Shown here piece by piece: positions 45,459-53,143 of a DNA stretch of 64,000 nt. The notes under the pieces are model-generated. The model did no database searches. It was given only the letters and a program-made list of their open reading frames with translations, and was not told the origin of the DNA. The stretch covers positions 454,203-518,202 of the forward strand of contig NZ_JACBXQ010000002.1 of NCBI RefSeq assembly GCF_015863205.1. Direction: 5' to 3'. Position 1 is the first letter of the stretch. The number at the start of each line of letters is the position of its first letter. The DNA is from Facklamia lactis (GTDB lineage: Bacteria > Bacillota > Bacilli > Lactobacillales > Aerococcaceae). Position numbers and translations under genes: made by a program.

Positions 45459-45776
45459 TTAAATGTATATAAACATTTTGACATTATTTTATAATGATAA
45501 TAGTCAATCATTAAAAATAAATAACATCCTATAAGCTATTTTCATCAGAAAATTCGTCTATCTCAAATAGAGGAAAATATAAAGTAAAATAAAAAAACAC
45601 CTCAGAAAGCTTCATATTCAAAAGCATTATCTAAGGGTAAGCTAATATTTGTCTATTTTAGGTATACAAGCAATCAAATTCTCATTTAAATCAAATTTTT
45701 TAAAATTTAAATATTATTCTCTCATAATCGCGACCTTTTTAATAATCAAATTCTCGTAATTTTTCATAAATTTTAT
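45459..45776. other. AT-rich spacer
   Basis: About 318 bases without a gene, between the DUF819 promoter and the next gene on the same strand. No clear terminator or repeat was found. Confidence 0.5.
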
Positions 45777-46190
45777 TTACAAACTTTCAATTTGTTGCTG
45801 AATCAGACTAATTTCTCCTGCGAGAGTGGATAACCTTTCAATATTTTGGTTAATTTCTTCATGAACTCGAACATCCGTCAAAAGATTATCACATCCAATA
45901 TCCCAAAAATAATCAGTCGTTGTGTTACTGATGACAACATCCAAATAAGGATCGATATCCTTTAATTCATTACGAGCAGAAACTAATAAAGCCTTCAGCC
46001 CCTCTACCCGCTCATTCACTTTGGCAATCTTTTCCCTTTTCAACCAAGATAAAAGGAAATCACCTCCTAATATATCCATCCATGAAAGACTTTTTATATC
46101 ATTTAAAGCGCTTAATATGGACTCTATTTCTTTTTGACAGGTTATTAATATAGTTTGAGCTTCTTGGATATTCTCTATTGAATATGACAT
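45777..46190 (-). CDS. Conserved-looking hypothetical helical protein, 137 aa
   Basis: ATG behind AAGAAGGA. The product is soluble, highly helical and heptad-like at both ends, with a central Trp-rich 'SWMDILGGDFLLSWLKREKI' segment and 'TTTDYFWDIGCDNLLTD'. No signal peptide is seen. I have an impression of similar proteins in other Firmicutes but know no function. It is monocistronic. Confidence 0.75.
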   Translation of the reverse strand: MSYSIENIQEAQTILITCQKEIESILSALNDIKSLSWMDILGGDFLLSWLKREKIAKVNERVEGLKALLVSARNELKDIDPYLDVVISNTTTDYFWDIGCDNLLTDVRVHEEINQNIERLSTLAGEISLIQQQIESL

Positions 46191-46304
46191 GCTATCATCC
46201 TTCTTATCGTGATATTCTTAAGTAAAGTATAACTTAATGAGTATCAAAGGCTTGCGACTATGGTTGGATTTTTAGATATCATTTTCTCTTTCTTCTCAGA
46301 ACTT

Positions 46305-46904
46305 TTACAATAATGACAAGATCACTTCTCTTAATTTATCCACATCGTTATCAAAACAATATCCCTTCATTCCCATTTTGTTTGCTGCCATAATATTCGG
46401 CTTTGAATCATCAATAAAGAAACATTCTTCAGGATTCAAGTTAAAAGTGTTAAATAAGCAATCATATATTTCACAATTCGGTTTCATCATTTTGACATCT
46501 GCAGATATCAATGTTCCATCAAAATATTGCGAAGCGGACACCCGATCCCAATATTCATGTTGACGCTGACTGGCATTCGAGAGCAAATAAATTCCATATC
46601 CTTTAGCTTTTAATTTCGCTACAAGCTCAACCATCCCTTCTATTTCGATCAAGGGTTGGTCCCATTCCATCACTAATTTTCTCATAGATTCATGCAATCT
46701 TTCAGGTAATTGGGACTGATAAAGTTCACAAGCTTCTCTTTCATTCCGTAAACCTTGATCCATCTCTAACCAAATTGGCGACTTAAAAATGACTTCCTCC
46801 AATAATAATGAATCTTCAGAGCTTAACTGCAAACGCTTAATAAACAGAGTTGGCTTGAACAAAATCAAAACATTTCCCATATCAAAAATGAAATTTTTAA
46901 TCAT
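46305..46904 (-). CDS. HAD-superfamily hydrolase, subfamily IA (YihX-like)
   Basis: 199 residues. The first motif is FDMGNVL with the nucleophile Asp at 8; LLSNAS, 'KMMKPNCEIYD' and 'FIDDSKPNIMAA' are motifs II-IV, with an alpha-helical cap between. It is probably a small phosphatase acting on a sugar phosphate, as E. coli YihX does on glucose 1-phosphate. ATG behind GGAGCGAG. Monocistronic. Confidence 0.88.
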   Translation of the reverse strand: MIKNFIFDMGNVLILFKPTLFIKRLQLSSEDSLLLEEVIFKSPIWLEMDQGLRNEREACELYQSQLPERLHESMRKLVMEWDQPLIEIEGMVELVAKLKAKGYGIYLLSNASQRQHEYWDRVSASQYFDGTLISADVKMMKPNCEIYDCLFNTFNLNPEECFFIDDSKPNIMAANKMGMKGYCFDNDVDKLREVILSLL

Positions 46905-47017
46905 GCTTTCTCGCTCCTATCCTTACTTTGTGACTTCTCTCTAGATAAAAACAAATTTTTCAACTTGAAACTTCTCATTCATTTTTTTATAAATACCTTT
47001 TAAACCACTTAAAAGAA

Positions 47018-47356
47018 TTATTCAGAAAGAAGTTTATTTTTTAAAGATTCTTTCCAACCTTCCACTTTATCAATATTCAAAGCAAAATCGAAGTCTTTCA
47101 AATTAACCTGAATGATAAATTGTTCCTGTTGATAGCGAAGCATACAAACAATTTCGTCTACTTCTCTTCCTAAATACCAATAAATCCCATTACTTGAAGC
47201 ATTATGGTTGATATCTTCTTTCACTTTATTGACAATCGTTGATAAAATCCCCAAATCAGTATTAAAAATTAAACCGTAATCATGCTCAATCATTAAATTC
47301 ATTTGGTACCAAAAGTGTTGAGTTCCATCATAAGTTTCATTCGCTAATAACTTCAT
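47018..47356 (-). CDS. Hypothetical protein, 112 aa
   Basis: Start chosen at ATG 47356, which has AAGGAG six bases upstream; the longer frame overlaps degV-like coding sequence and is rejected. The protein is soluble and acidic, with 'GTQHFWYQMNLMIEHDYGLIFNTDLG' and a C-terminal Leu/Lys helix. I do not recognise it. It lies 40 bases after the DegV gene on the same strand and is probably cotranscribed. Confidence 0.7.
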   Translation of the reverse strand: MKLLANETYDGTQHFWYQMNLMIEHDYGLIFNTDLGILSTIVNKVKEDINHNASSNGIYWYLGREVDEIVCMLRYQQEQFIIQVNLKDFDFALNIDKVEGWKESLKNKLLSE

Positions 47357-47396
47357 TGCTTTCTCCTTTTTAAACAATAACCTTTGTTCTCTACAT

Positions 47397-48266
47397 TTAT
47401 TGCTGATGGTCAGATTTACTGATTCCCACAATTCCAAAAGCACCTGGTCCTCCATGACACGAAATGACTGCTCCTGCCTTTACCCATTCGACTTTTAAAG
47501 GGTGATACTCTTTCATTATTTTTTCAATCGATAATTTATCTTCTCTAGAAAGTCCTTCGACTTCTGTTAAACGTACGCTTCCTTCAATTAAGTCATATCG
47601 ATCAAAAAAATCTTCAATCAGTTTTTTATAAGCTCGAGCAAAGCTCCCTCGATATTTCTTACCTGCTACTAAATAACCATCTACCAGATCAATCGATGGA
47701 AAAATTCGCAATAATTTCGCCCCTAAATAAGAGCTATTGGATACTCGTCCCCCTGCAAGAAGATAGGTGAGGGTTTGGGGTAAGAAATGAAAGTGAACAT
47801 TACCGCGAATTTGTTCCACAAAACGAACCACATCCTGAGCACTCGCTTTAGGATTGCTTTCTAAATATTGAGCAGCCGCAATTACAACACTCGCTAAACC
47901 GTTACTCACATTCTTACTATCTACTAAGTAAACATTATTATAGTGTTCAGCTGCAATCCGAGCTGAATTATAAGAAACAGTTGTAACGGATGAATAGGCA
48001 ATATAGACAATTTCTACTTCTGAATATTTCTGATTGATTTGGTCAAAGATCTCGGTAAAGTCCTCTGGTGTACTACCTGAAGTAGTAGGAAGTTTCTTAG
48101 TAGAGTCATAATAATTAAAGACATCTTCCGCTTGAATATCAATCCCATCATCATAAGCCCGTTCTTCTATCACCACATGCATAGGAACAATATAAATTGG
48201 ATATTGATCACAATAATAAGAAGGTAAATCTGAACCACTTTCCGTTACCAAAATTATTTTTTTCAT
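47397..48266 (-). CDS. DegV-family fatty-acid-binding protein
   Basis: 289 residues. 'IILVTESGSDLP', 'LPTTSGSTPEDF' and 'VDSKNVSNGLAS' are the family landmarks. DegV proteins bind a fatty acid and some (FakB) hand it to a fatty-acid kinase for phospholipid synthesis; which role applies here is unknown. No fakA is in the window. Confidence 0.92.
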   Translation of the reverse strand: MKKIILVTESGSDLPSYYCDQYPIYIVPMHVVIEERAYDDGIDIQAEDVFNYYDSTKKLPTTSGSTPEDFTEIFDQINQKYSEVEIVYIAYSSVTTVSYNSARIAAEHYNNVYLVDSKNVSNGLASVVIAAAQYLESNPKASAQDVVRFVEQIRGNVHFHFLPQTLTYLLAGGRVSNSSYLGAKLLRIFPSIDLVDGYLVAGKKYRGSFARAYKKLIEDFFDRYDLIEGSVRLTEVEGLSREDKLSIEKIMKEYHPLKVEWVKAGAVISCHGGPGAFGIVGISKSDHQQ

Positions 48267-48353
48267 CTTCTCTCATCCTCACATGATTTTCTTTTTTCAT
48301 TATATCAGATGGTTTAAGACAAATATGTGAGCATTTTATATTTCATCAAATAA

Positions 48354-48384
48354 AAAAGGACAAGAAGTAATTTCTTGTCCTTTT
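48354..48384 (-). terminator. Terminator after tyrosine phosphatase gene
   Basis: AAAAGGACAAGAA pairs with its complement around a short loop; on the minus strand a T-rich tract follows. Confidence 0.85.
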
Positions 48385-48458
48385 GAGTGCTTCTTTGATG
48401 GTACGATTCTCTTTTAACATTACCAATCTCATCATCTTTTATTTTTTAAATAATATTC

Positions 48459-48953
48459 TCAATCTTCTTGCAAGGTCGCCATTAATTTAGTTAAAATTTG
48501 ATAACATCCTTCGTGAATATGAACAAACGTTTCGTAAAACGCTTGCGTCAGTACAGGGTCCTCAACATCTGTTTCTTCATTCAAAAAATGGTTGAATAAT
48601 AGGATTTGATTCGATTCTGAATCCTTCACTCGACTTTGTACATTCTCCTTTACCTCTCGATCCATACAAATAATATAGTCAAATGAGTTTCCCATTTTTC
48701 TTTTAAAAGTTGAACTTTTAAGTCTTTTCGTTCTAAAGTCATGATCCTCCAATAATTCTAACACTACTGGCAAAGGTCTTCTTCCCTGAAAACCTTGATC
48801 GACACCAGCAGAGCTCACTTTAATCAACTTATCATAACCGTATTCTTCAATAATATGTTGAGTAATAGACTCTGCCATTGGAGAGCGACAAAGATTTGCT
48901 TTACAAACAAATAACAATTTTAATTTGGGCTTTTGAAAGCCAAACCATTTCAT
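48459..48953 (-). CDS. Low-molecular-weight protein-tyrosine phosphatase
   Basis: 164 residues. The P-loop C17-x5-R23-S is at the N-terminus and the general acid is in 'VEDPVL' near the C-terminus. The protein is cytosolic and may dephosphorylate tyrosine kinases or capsule proteins; no such genes are near. Monocistronic, with a terminator after it. Confidence 0.9.
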   Translation of the reverse strand: MKWFGFQKPKLKLLFVCKANLCRSPMAESITQHIIEEYGYDKLIKVSSAGVDQGFQGRRPLPVVLELLEDHDFRTKRLKSSTFKRKMGNSFDYIICMDREVKENVQSRVKDSESNQILLFNHFLNEETDVEDPVLTQAFYETFVHIHEGCYQILTKLMATLQED

Positions 48954-49025
48954 TTCTCCCTCTCCTTTCTCTCTTGCTATTTAAAGAAAAATTGAAAAGT
49001 CACTTATAAGAGCTTTCCTCAATGA

Positions 49026-49958
49026 CTATTCTGATAAACCTTCTACAATATGATCGACATTCCATTTAATCATATCTATATAAGTATCACCATCTGTCCC
49101 TTTCTTCGCTAATGAATCCGTAAAAATTGTTCCTTTAATTGGTACTCCTGATTCTTCCGAAACTGTCTCCATTGTTTTTGGACTAACACTTGTTTCAACA
49201 AACAAAGCTTGCACGTCTTTTTCTTTAATAGTTGCCAAAATTTGTTCCATTTGTTCAGGCGTTCCCTGGCTATCTGTATTGATTTCCCAAATATAGGCAG
49301 CATGAAAACCATACGCTTTTGAGAAATATTTGAAAGCTCCCTCACTTGTCACAAGGACACGTTGAGATTCAGGTATAGTTGCAATCTTTTCTTTTGAATA
49401 TTCGTCCAATTCTTCTAGAGCCTTAATATACTCGTTATGATTATCTTGATAATAGTCTTCATTATCTGGATCAAACGCTATTAATTTTTCAGTAATTAAA
49501 TCAACATACTTCATACCGTTTTGGACGTCTAACCAAGCATGTGGATCTTGTTCTGTTTCTTTACCCTCTTCTGTGAGGTACATCGGCTCTACATTTTCTG
49601 TTACAGCAAATGCCAGTTCATTTTTCTCCGAAACATCAAGTAAATCTTGGAACCATCCTTTACCTGTTTCTAAATTAAAGCCATTATAAAATATTAAATC
49701 AGCTTCAGATACTTTTTGAGCATCATCAGGTAATGGATCGTACATATGAGGATCTGTGCCTATTGGTACCATACTATAGACTTCGGCCTTGTCTCCCGCA
49801 ATATTCTCCACCATATCCGAAAGTATTGAATAAGTCGTCACTATTTTCAGCTTTTCCTGCTGATTCTCTTCAGCAAAAACCTGATTCTTAGTTACAAATA
49901 ATCCTCCGAACGCTAATAATAACCCTATCATTAATAATAATTTATTTTTAATTTTCAT
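49026..49958 (-). CDS. mntC: Manganese ABC transporter substrate-binding protein, without lipobox
   Basis: 310 residues of the ZnuA/PsaA family. All four metal ligands are present: H71, H140, E206 and D281, the set that binds Mn2+ in PsaA (H67, H139, E205, D280). The signal peptide lacks a Cys, and cleavage after VFA (29) would release the protein, unlike most relatives, which are lipoproteins. Its start overlaps mntB by 11 bases. The symbol is used for the role; psaA/sitA are equivalent. Confidence 0.92.
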   Translation of the reverse strand: MKIKNKLLLMIGLLLAFGGLFVTKNQVFAEENQQEKLKIVTTYSILSDMVENIAGDKAEVYSMVPIGTDPHMYDPLPDDAQKVSEADLIFYNGFNLETGKGWFQDLLDVSEKNELAFAVTENVEPMYLTEEGKETEQDPHAWLDVQNGMKYVDLITEKLIAFDPDNEDYYQDNHNEYIKALEELDEYSKEKIATIPESQRVLVTSEGAFKYFSKAYGFHAAYIWEINTDSQGTPEQMEQILATIKEKDVQALFVETSVSPKTMETVSEESGVPIKGTIFTDSLAKKGTDGDTYIDMIKWNVDHIVEGLSE

Positions 49959-50793
49959 ATTTAGTTTCCTTTCTAAAGAAATTATTTTTTGGCGATGTTA
50001 AGAAAGCAATAATAAAAAAGAGTGTCCCTAATAGTACAATCGTAGCACTAGTTGGTAAATTATGAGTAAAGCTAATATAGGTTCCAATAATCCCCATTGT
50101 CGCTCCAATGAGTGAAGCGAGTACCATCATATTTAACACTTTGTTCGTCCACAAATAAGAGGTGGCAGCAGGGATCACCAGCATCGCAATAACTAACACA
50201 ATTCCTACTTGGGAGAGAGAAGAGACTGTTACAACAGATAGCATCAGCATGATTAAATAATGATAAAAACCAATGTTCAATCCATATGCTTTTGAAACGA
50301 TAGGATCAAATGAAGAAATAAGTAACTCCTTATAAAACAATCCAACAATAACGATCACTGCCAATAAAACCATCAATGATTGAGTGACCTCAGAATTTGG
50401 CACGGCAAGAATATTGCCAAAGAGCACATGATTTAAGTCCATACCACTTTTGGCTTGAGTAATTAAAATAATACCTAAAGCAAAGAATGAACTTAAAATA
50501 ATGCCAATGGCCGTATCACTTTTAAGATGACTTTTTTCCGATATAAATTGAATAAGAATTGCGGCCAGTATCCCAAATAAAGAAGCGCCAAAAATCATGT
50601 TAATTCCTAACATATATGAAATAGCAACTCCCGGCATCACTGCATGAGATAAAGCATCACCCATCAGTGACATTTTTCTTAAAACAATATATGTTCCTAT
50701 AAGCCCAGATACAATACCTAATATAATGGATGATAGTCCTGCATTAATAATATAGGCAGGCAAATCAAATAATTGTGATAAATATGCTGTCAT
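49948..50793 (-). CDS. mntB: Manganese ABC transporter permease
   Basis: 281 residues with about eight or nine membrane helices, of the ZnuB/SitC family. 'SLMGDALSHAVMPGVAISY' and 'GLIGTYIVLRKM' are typical. It lies between the ATPase and binding-protein genes in an operon with almost no spacing. Confidence 0.92.
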   Translation of the reverse strand: MTAYLSQLFDLPAYIINAGLSSIILGIVSGLIGTYIVLRKMSLMGDALSHAVMPGVAISYMLGINMIFGASLFGILAAILIQFISEKSHLKSDTAIGIILSSFFALGIILITQAKSGMDLNHVLFGNILAVPNSEVTQSLMVLLAVIVIVGLFYKELLISSFDPIVSKAYGLNIGFYHYLIMLMLSVVTVSSLSQVGIVLVIAMLVIPAATSYLWTNKVLNMMVLASLIGATMGIIGTYISFTHNLPTSATIVLLGTLFFIIAFLTSPKNNFFRKETKYEN

Positions 50794-50794
50794 G

Positions 50795-51526
50795 TTAATT
50801 TCCCAACCCTTTTATTTCTATATTCCCTAGTGAAGCACCATATGCTTCTTGTATATTTTCATTCGTAAATACTCCACTCACACTACCATTTGCAATAACT
50901 GTTCGATTTAAAATAATCAGACGATCAAAATAAGATTCCACTTCATGTAGATCATGATGAACAACTAAAACCGTTTTCCCTTGTTCACGTAATTTTCTAA
51001 GAATATCAATAATAATTCGCTCACTCATTAAATCAACCCCCACAAAAGGTTCATCAAGGAAAAAAGTTTCAGCATTCTGTGCCAATGCTCTAGCAATGAA
51101 AACTCTTTGTAACTGCCCTCCAGATAAATTATTTATTTGCTTATTACGTAAATCGCTGATCGAAACCATTGCCATACACTTTTCTGCTGTTTCTTTTTCT
51201 TTTTTTCCAGCATTTTTAAACAAAGGAAGAGTCGGATAAGTTCCAGTGATAACAGCATCTTGCACCGTAATCGGAAAAGTCAAATCAATATCACTTTTTT
51301 GTGGCACATAAGCAATTTTTCGTAAATGTTCTTTAATATTATTACCACAATATTCAACCTTCCCCCGACTTTTGATAATTCCCAACATTGCTTTCATTAA
51401 CGTTGATTTTCCAGCTCCATTGGGCCCAATAATACCGTAGGTATAACCAAAAGGAATCTCTATATTAATATCTACTAACGCTTTATTTCCAAAATAGTCA
51501 ACATTCATATTTTCTGTTCGAATCAT
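50795..51526 (-). CDS. mntA: Manganese ABC transporter ATP-binding protein
   Basis: 243 residues from ATG 51526, preceded by GAGAGGG; an ATG eight codons earlier is less likely. GPNGAGKST (34-42), LSGGQLQR and FFLDEPF are the ATPase motifs. It is the first gene of mntABC, after a leader of about 100 bases with a mini-ORF. Confidence 0.92.
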   Translation of the reverse strand: MIRTENMNVDYFGNKALVDINIEIPFGYTYGIIGPNGAGKSTLMKAMLGIIKSRGKVEYCGNNIKEHLRKIAYVPQKSDIDLTFPITVQDAVITGTYPTLPLFKNAGKKEKETAEKCMAMVSISDLRNKQINNLSGGQLQRVFIARALAQNAETFFLDEPFVGVDLMSERIIIDILRKLREQGKTVLVVHHDLHEVESYFDRLIILNRTVIANGSVSGVFTNENIQEAYGASLGNIEIKGLGN

Positions 51527-51592
51527 TCTTTTCCCTCTCTTTCTCATCAATCGATCACCTGATCTCTTTTATAAGTTGTGAGTGATCATTTG

Positions 51593-51619
51593 TTAAAAGA
51601 AAGATAAGTTTTGTGACAT
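51593..51619 (-). CDS. Possible eight-codon leader peptide upstream of mntA
   Basis: ATG follows AAAGGAGGG four bases away and encodes MSQNLSFF before TAA. The ribosome site is stronger than that of mntA. It may be translated as a leader, but it may also be chance. Confidence 0.3.
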   Translation of the reverse strand: MSQNLSFF

Positions 51620-51637
51620 TATCCCTCCTTTATTCGA

Positions 51638-51666
51638 ATTCTACAATAACTTTAGGTGAGTTTCAA
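51638..51666 (-). promoter_or_regulatory. mntABC promoter
   Basis: On the minus strand TTGAAA (51661-51666) and TAGAAT (51638-51643) are 17 bases apart. The spacer contains an ACCTAAAG element resembling half of a DtxR-family operator. Confidence 0.7.
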
Positions 51667-51670
51667 CATT

Positions 51671-51690
51671 TTTTTAGGATAGTCTAAAAA
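51671..51690. promoter_or_regulatory. Candidate MntR operator
   Basis: TTTTTAG-N6-CTAAAAA is a perfect seven-base inverted repeat directly upstream of the mntABC -35. The core TTAGGATAGTCTAA resembles the DtxR-type consensus TTAGGNTAGNCTAA. Binding by the divergently encoded MntR is inferred. Confidence 0.6.
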
Positions 51691-51784
51691 TCATTTTAAA
51701 TACACTTTAATCCTGCCTATGTTATAATGATTAAAAATCTTTTAACTCTCTCGTCAATACTCGATTAAAGGGGCATTCAATTAA

Positions 51785-52456
51785 ATGAAACAATCCAATG
51801 TTAAAGAAAATTATTTAAAAACGATCTTTCTTTTAAAAGGCTATCAGCTATATATTTCGAATAAATTAATCTCTCAGGCTCTCAATGTCTCCGCTCCCTC
51901 AGTGACTGAGATGACAAATCGTTTGGCAAAAGAAAAATTAGTAGAAAGCATTTCATATAAGGGAGTGATCTTGACTAAAAAGGGACTCTCTATTGCAATC
52001 AAAACCGTTAAGAGGCACCGATTAGCAGAACTCTTTTTATATAAAGTTTTAAATTATAAATTATCCGAAGTTCACGATGATGCAGAGGTATTAGAACACT
52101 TAGAAAGTGATTTTTTCTTTGAAAAATTAGAAATATTGCTAGATCATCCCCAATTCTGTCCACATGGAGGAATTATACCCCGCCTAAATCAGTATGAAGA
52201 AATTTACCAAACGCCGCTCACTCACTATAAAACAGGAGATATTGTGACAGTATGCCGTTGCCTTGATCAACTTGACCTATTAAAATTTTTAGATAGTATC
52301 CAACTCAATATTGGAGACACTATCACCATTCAGAATATCGAGGAAACCAATCAAATCATTAGTTTCTCTTATAATGATCACCGAACAGGTAATTTTAGCT
52401 TTGAAACGGCAGAGCTCATCTATTGCGAAAAAGCAAATGAATCATCAAAGAGTTAA
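51785..52456 (+). CDS. mntR: DtxR/MntR-family metalloregulator
   Basis: 223 residues. An N-terminal winged helix ('LISQALNVSAPSVTEMTNRLAKEKL'), a dimerisation/metal domain with His and Glu residues around 'HRLAELFLYKVL' and 'CPHGGIIP', and a C-terminal FeoA/SH3-like domain. The three-domain form is like SloR/ScaR/IdeR. It is divergent from mntABC, so Mn2+-dependent repression of uptake is likely. A TATAAT is at 51723-51728. Confidence 0.9.
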   Translation: MKQSNVKENYLKTIFLLKGYQLYISNKLISQALNVSAPSVTEMTNRLAKEKLVESISYKGVILTKKGLSIAIKTVKRHRLAELFLYKVLNYKLSEVHDDAEVLEHLESDFFFEKLEILLDHPQFCPHGGIIPRLNQYEEIYQTPLTHYKTGDIVTVCRCLDQLDLLKFLDSIQLNIGDTITIQNIEETNQIISFSYNDHRTGNFSFETAELIYCEKANESSKS

Positions 52457-52591
52457 AACAAGCCCCACTAACTTTTTTATTCTCAAAATTTTATACATTC
52501 ATACTCAATATTTCTTTTAACACCCAGCTCAGTATTACTGATTTAATACCTCACCCTTCTCCAATAGTTAATATTTAAAAGCCAAAATAAG

Positions 52592-52622
52592 CCCACCCTA
52601 AAGCTAATAGCTTTAGAGTGGG
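52592..52622. terminator. Hairpin downstream of mntR
   Basis: CCCACCCTAAAGCT and AGCTTTAGAGTGGG pair around AAT with one mismatch; a moderate T tract follows on the right. It could serve mntR, and the converging bce operon from the other side. Confidence 0.7.
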
Positions 52623-52657
52623 TTCAAATTTTGTAAATTTTCTTTATCTTTAAAAAT

Positions 52658-52774
52658 TTATTGCCTCTGTTTTAATTCAATTTTTTGTTCACTTTTTCTC
52701 TGTTCTCGATAATTACTAAGCGCTGCTACCCAATCCGTTTGAATAAAATCTGCACCAAATTCTATTAATTTTCC
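52658..52774 (-). pseudogene. C-terminal remnant of a glycerophosphodiester phosphodiesterase-like gene
   Basis: An open frame without a start codon ends at a TAA and reads LIEFGADFIQTDWVAALSNY followed by a basic tail. 'GADFIQTD' resembles the conserved end of GDPD-family barrels. A stop codon lies in frame just upstream and no start or ribosome site is present, so this is a dead fragment. Identification is tentative because only about 39 codons remain. Confidence 0.5.
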
Positions 52775-52844
52775 TTAAGTAAACAAAATCATAGAACACT
52801 TTAAAAATCTGACCTGAGCAATCACAATCATTGGTTCAAACTTT

Positions 52845-53126
52845 TTATTGTTTGTTAGATCTAAGCTTTCTAATAAACAAATGAAGACCCAATAATAAAA
52901 TTGCTGGAAAAACTGCCTGAATAATCAGCCCCAACTTATAAATAGTTGAATCCAATGTTGAGAACAATTCATCGGTAAACACATGAAAGAATGAATATCC
53001 CGCCATGAGTATTGGTAAAACCAAGCCAATGTACTGATTCTTTGTTGAAGATAATAAGCTCTGCCCTACAAGCATAAGCAGTATTAAGACAATTAATCTG
53101 ATCCATTCAAAGGTAGTGACACCCAT
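52845..53126 (-). CDS. Small membrane protein at the end of the bce-like operon, 93 aa
   Basis: About three membrane helices, a basic C-terminal tail and no recognised domain. ATG behind GGAGGAAG. It lies 17 bases after the permease gene and is almost certainly cotranscribed, so it may be an accessory to the peptide-resistance transporter. No function is known to me. Confidence 0.75.
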   Translation of the reverse strand: MGVTTFEWIRLIVLILLMLVGQSLLSSTKNQYIGLVLPILMAGYSFFHVFTDELFSTLDSTIYKLGLIIQAVFPAILLLGLHLFIRKLRSNKQ

Positions 53127-53143
53127 AACAACTTCCTCCTTAA

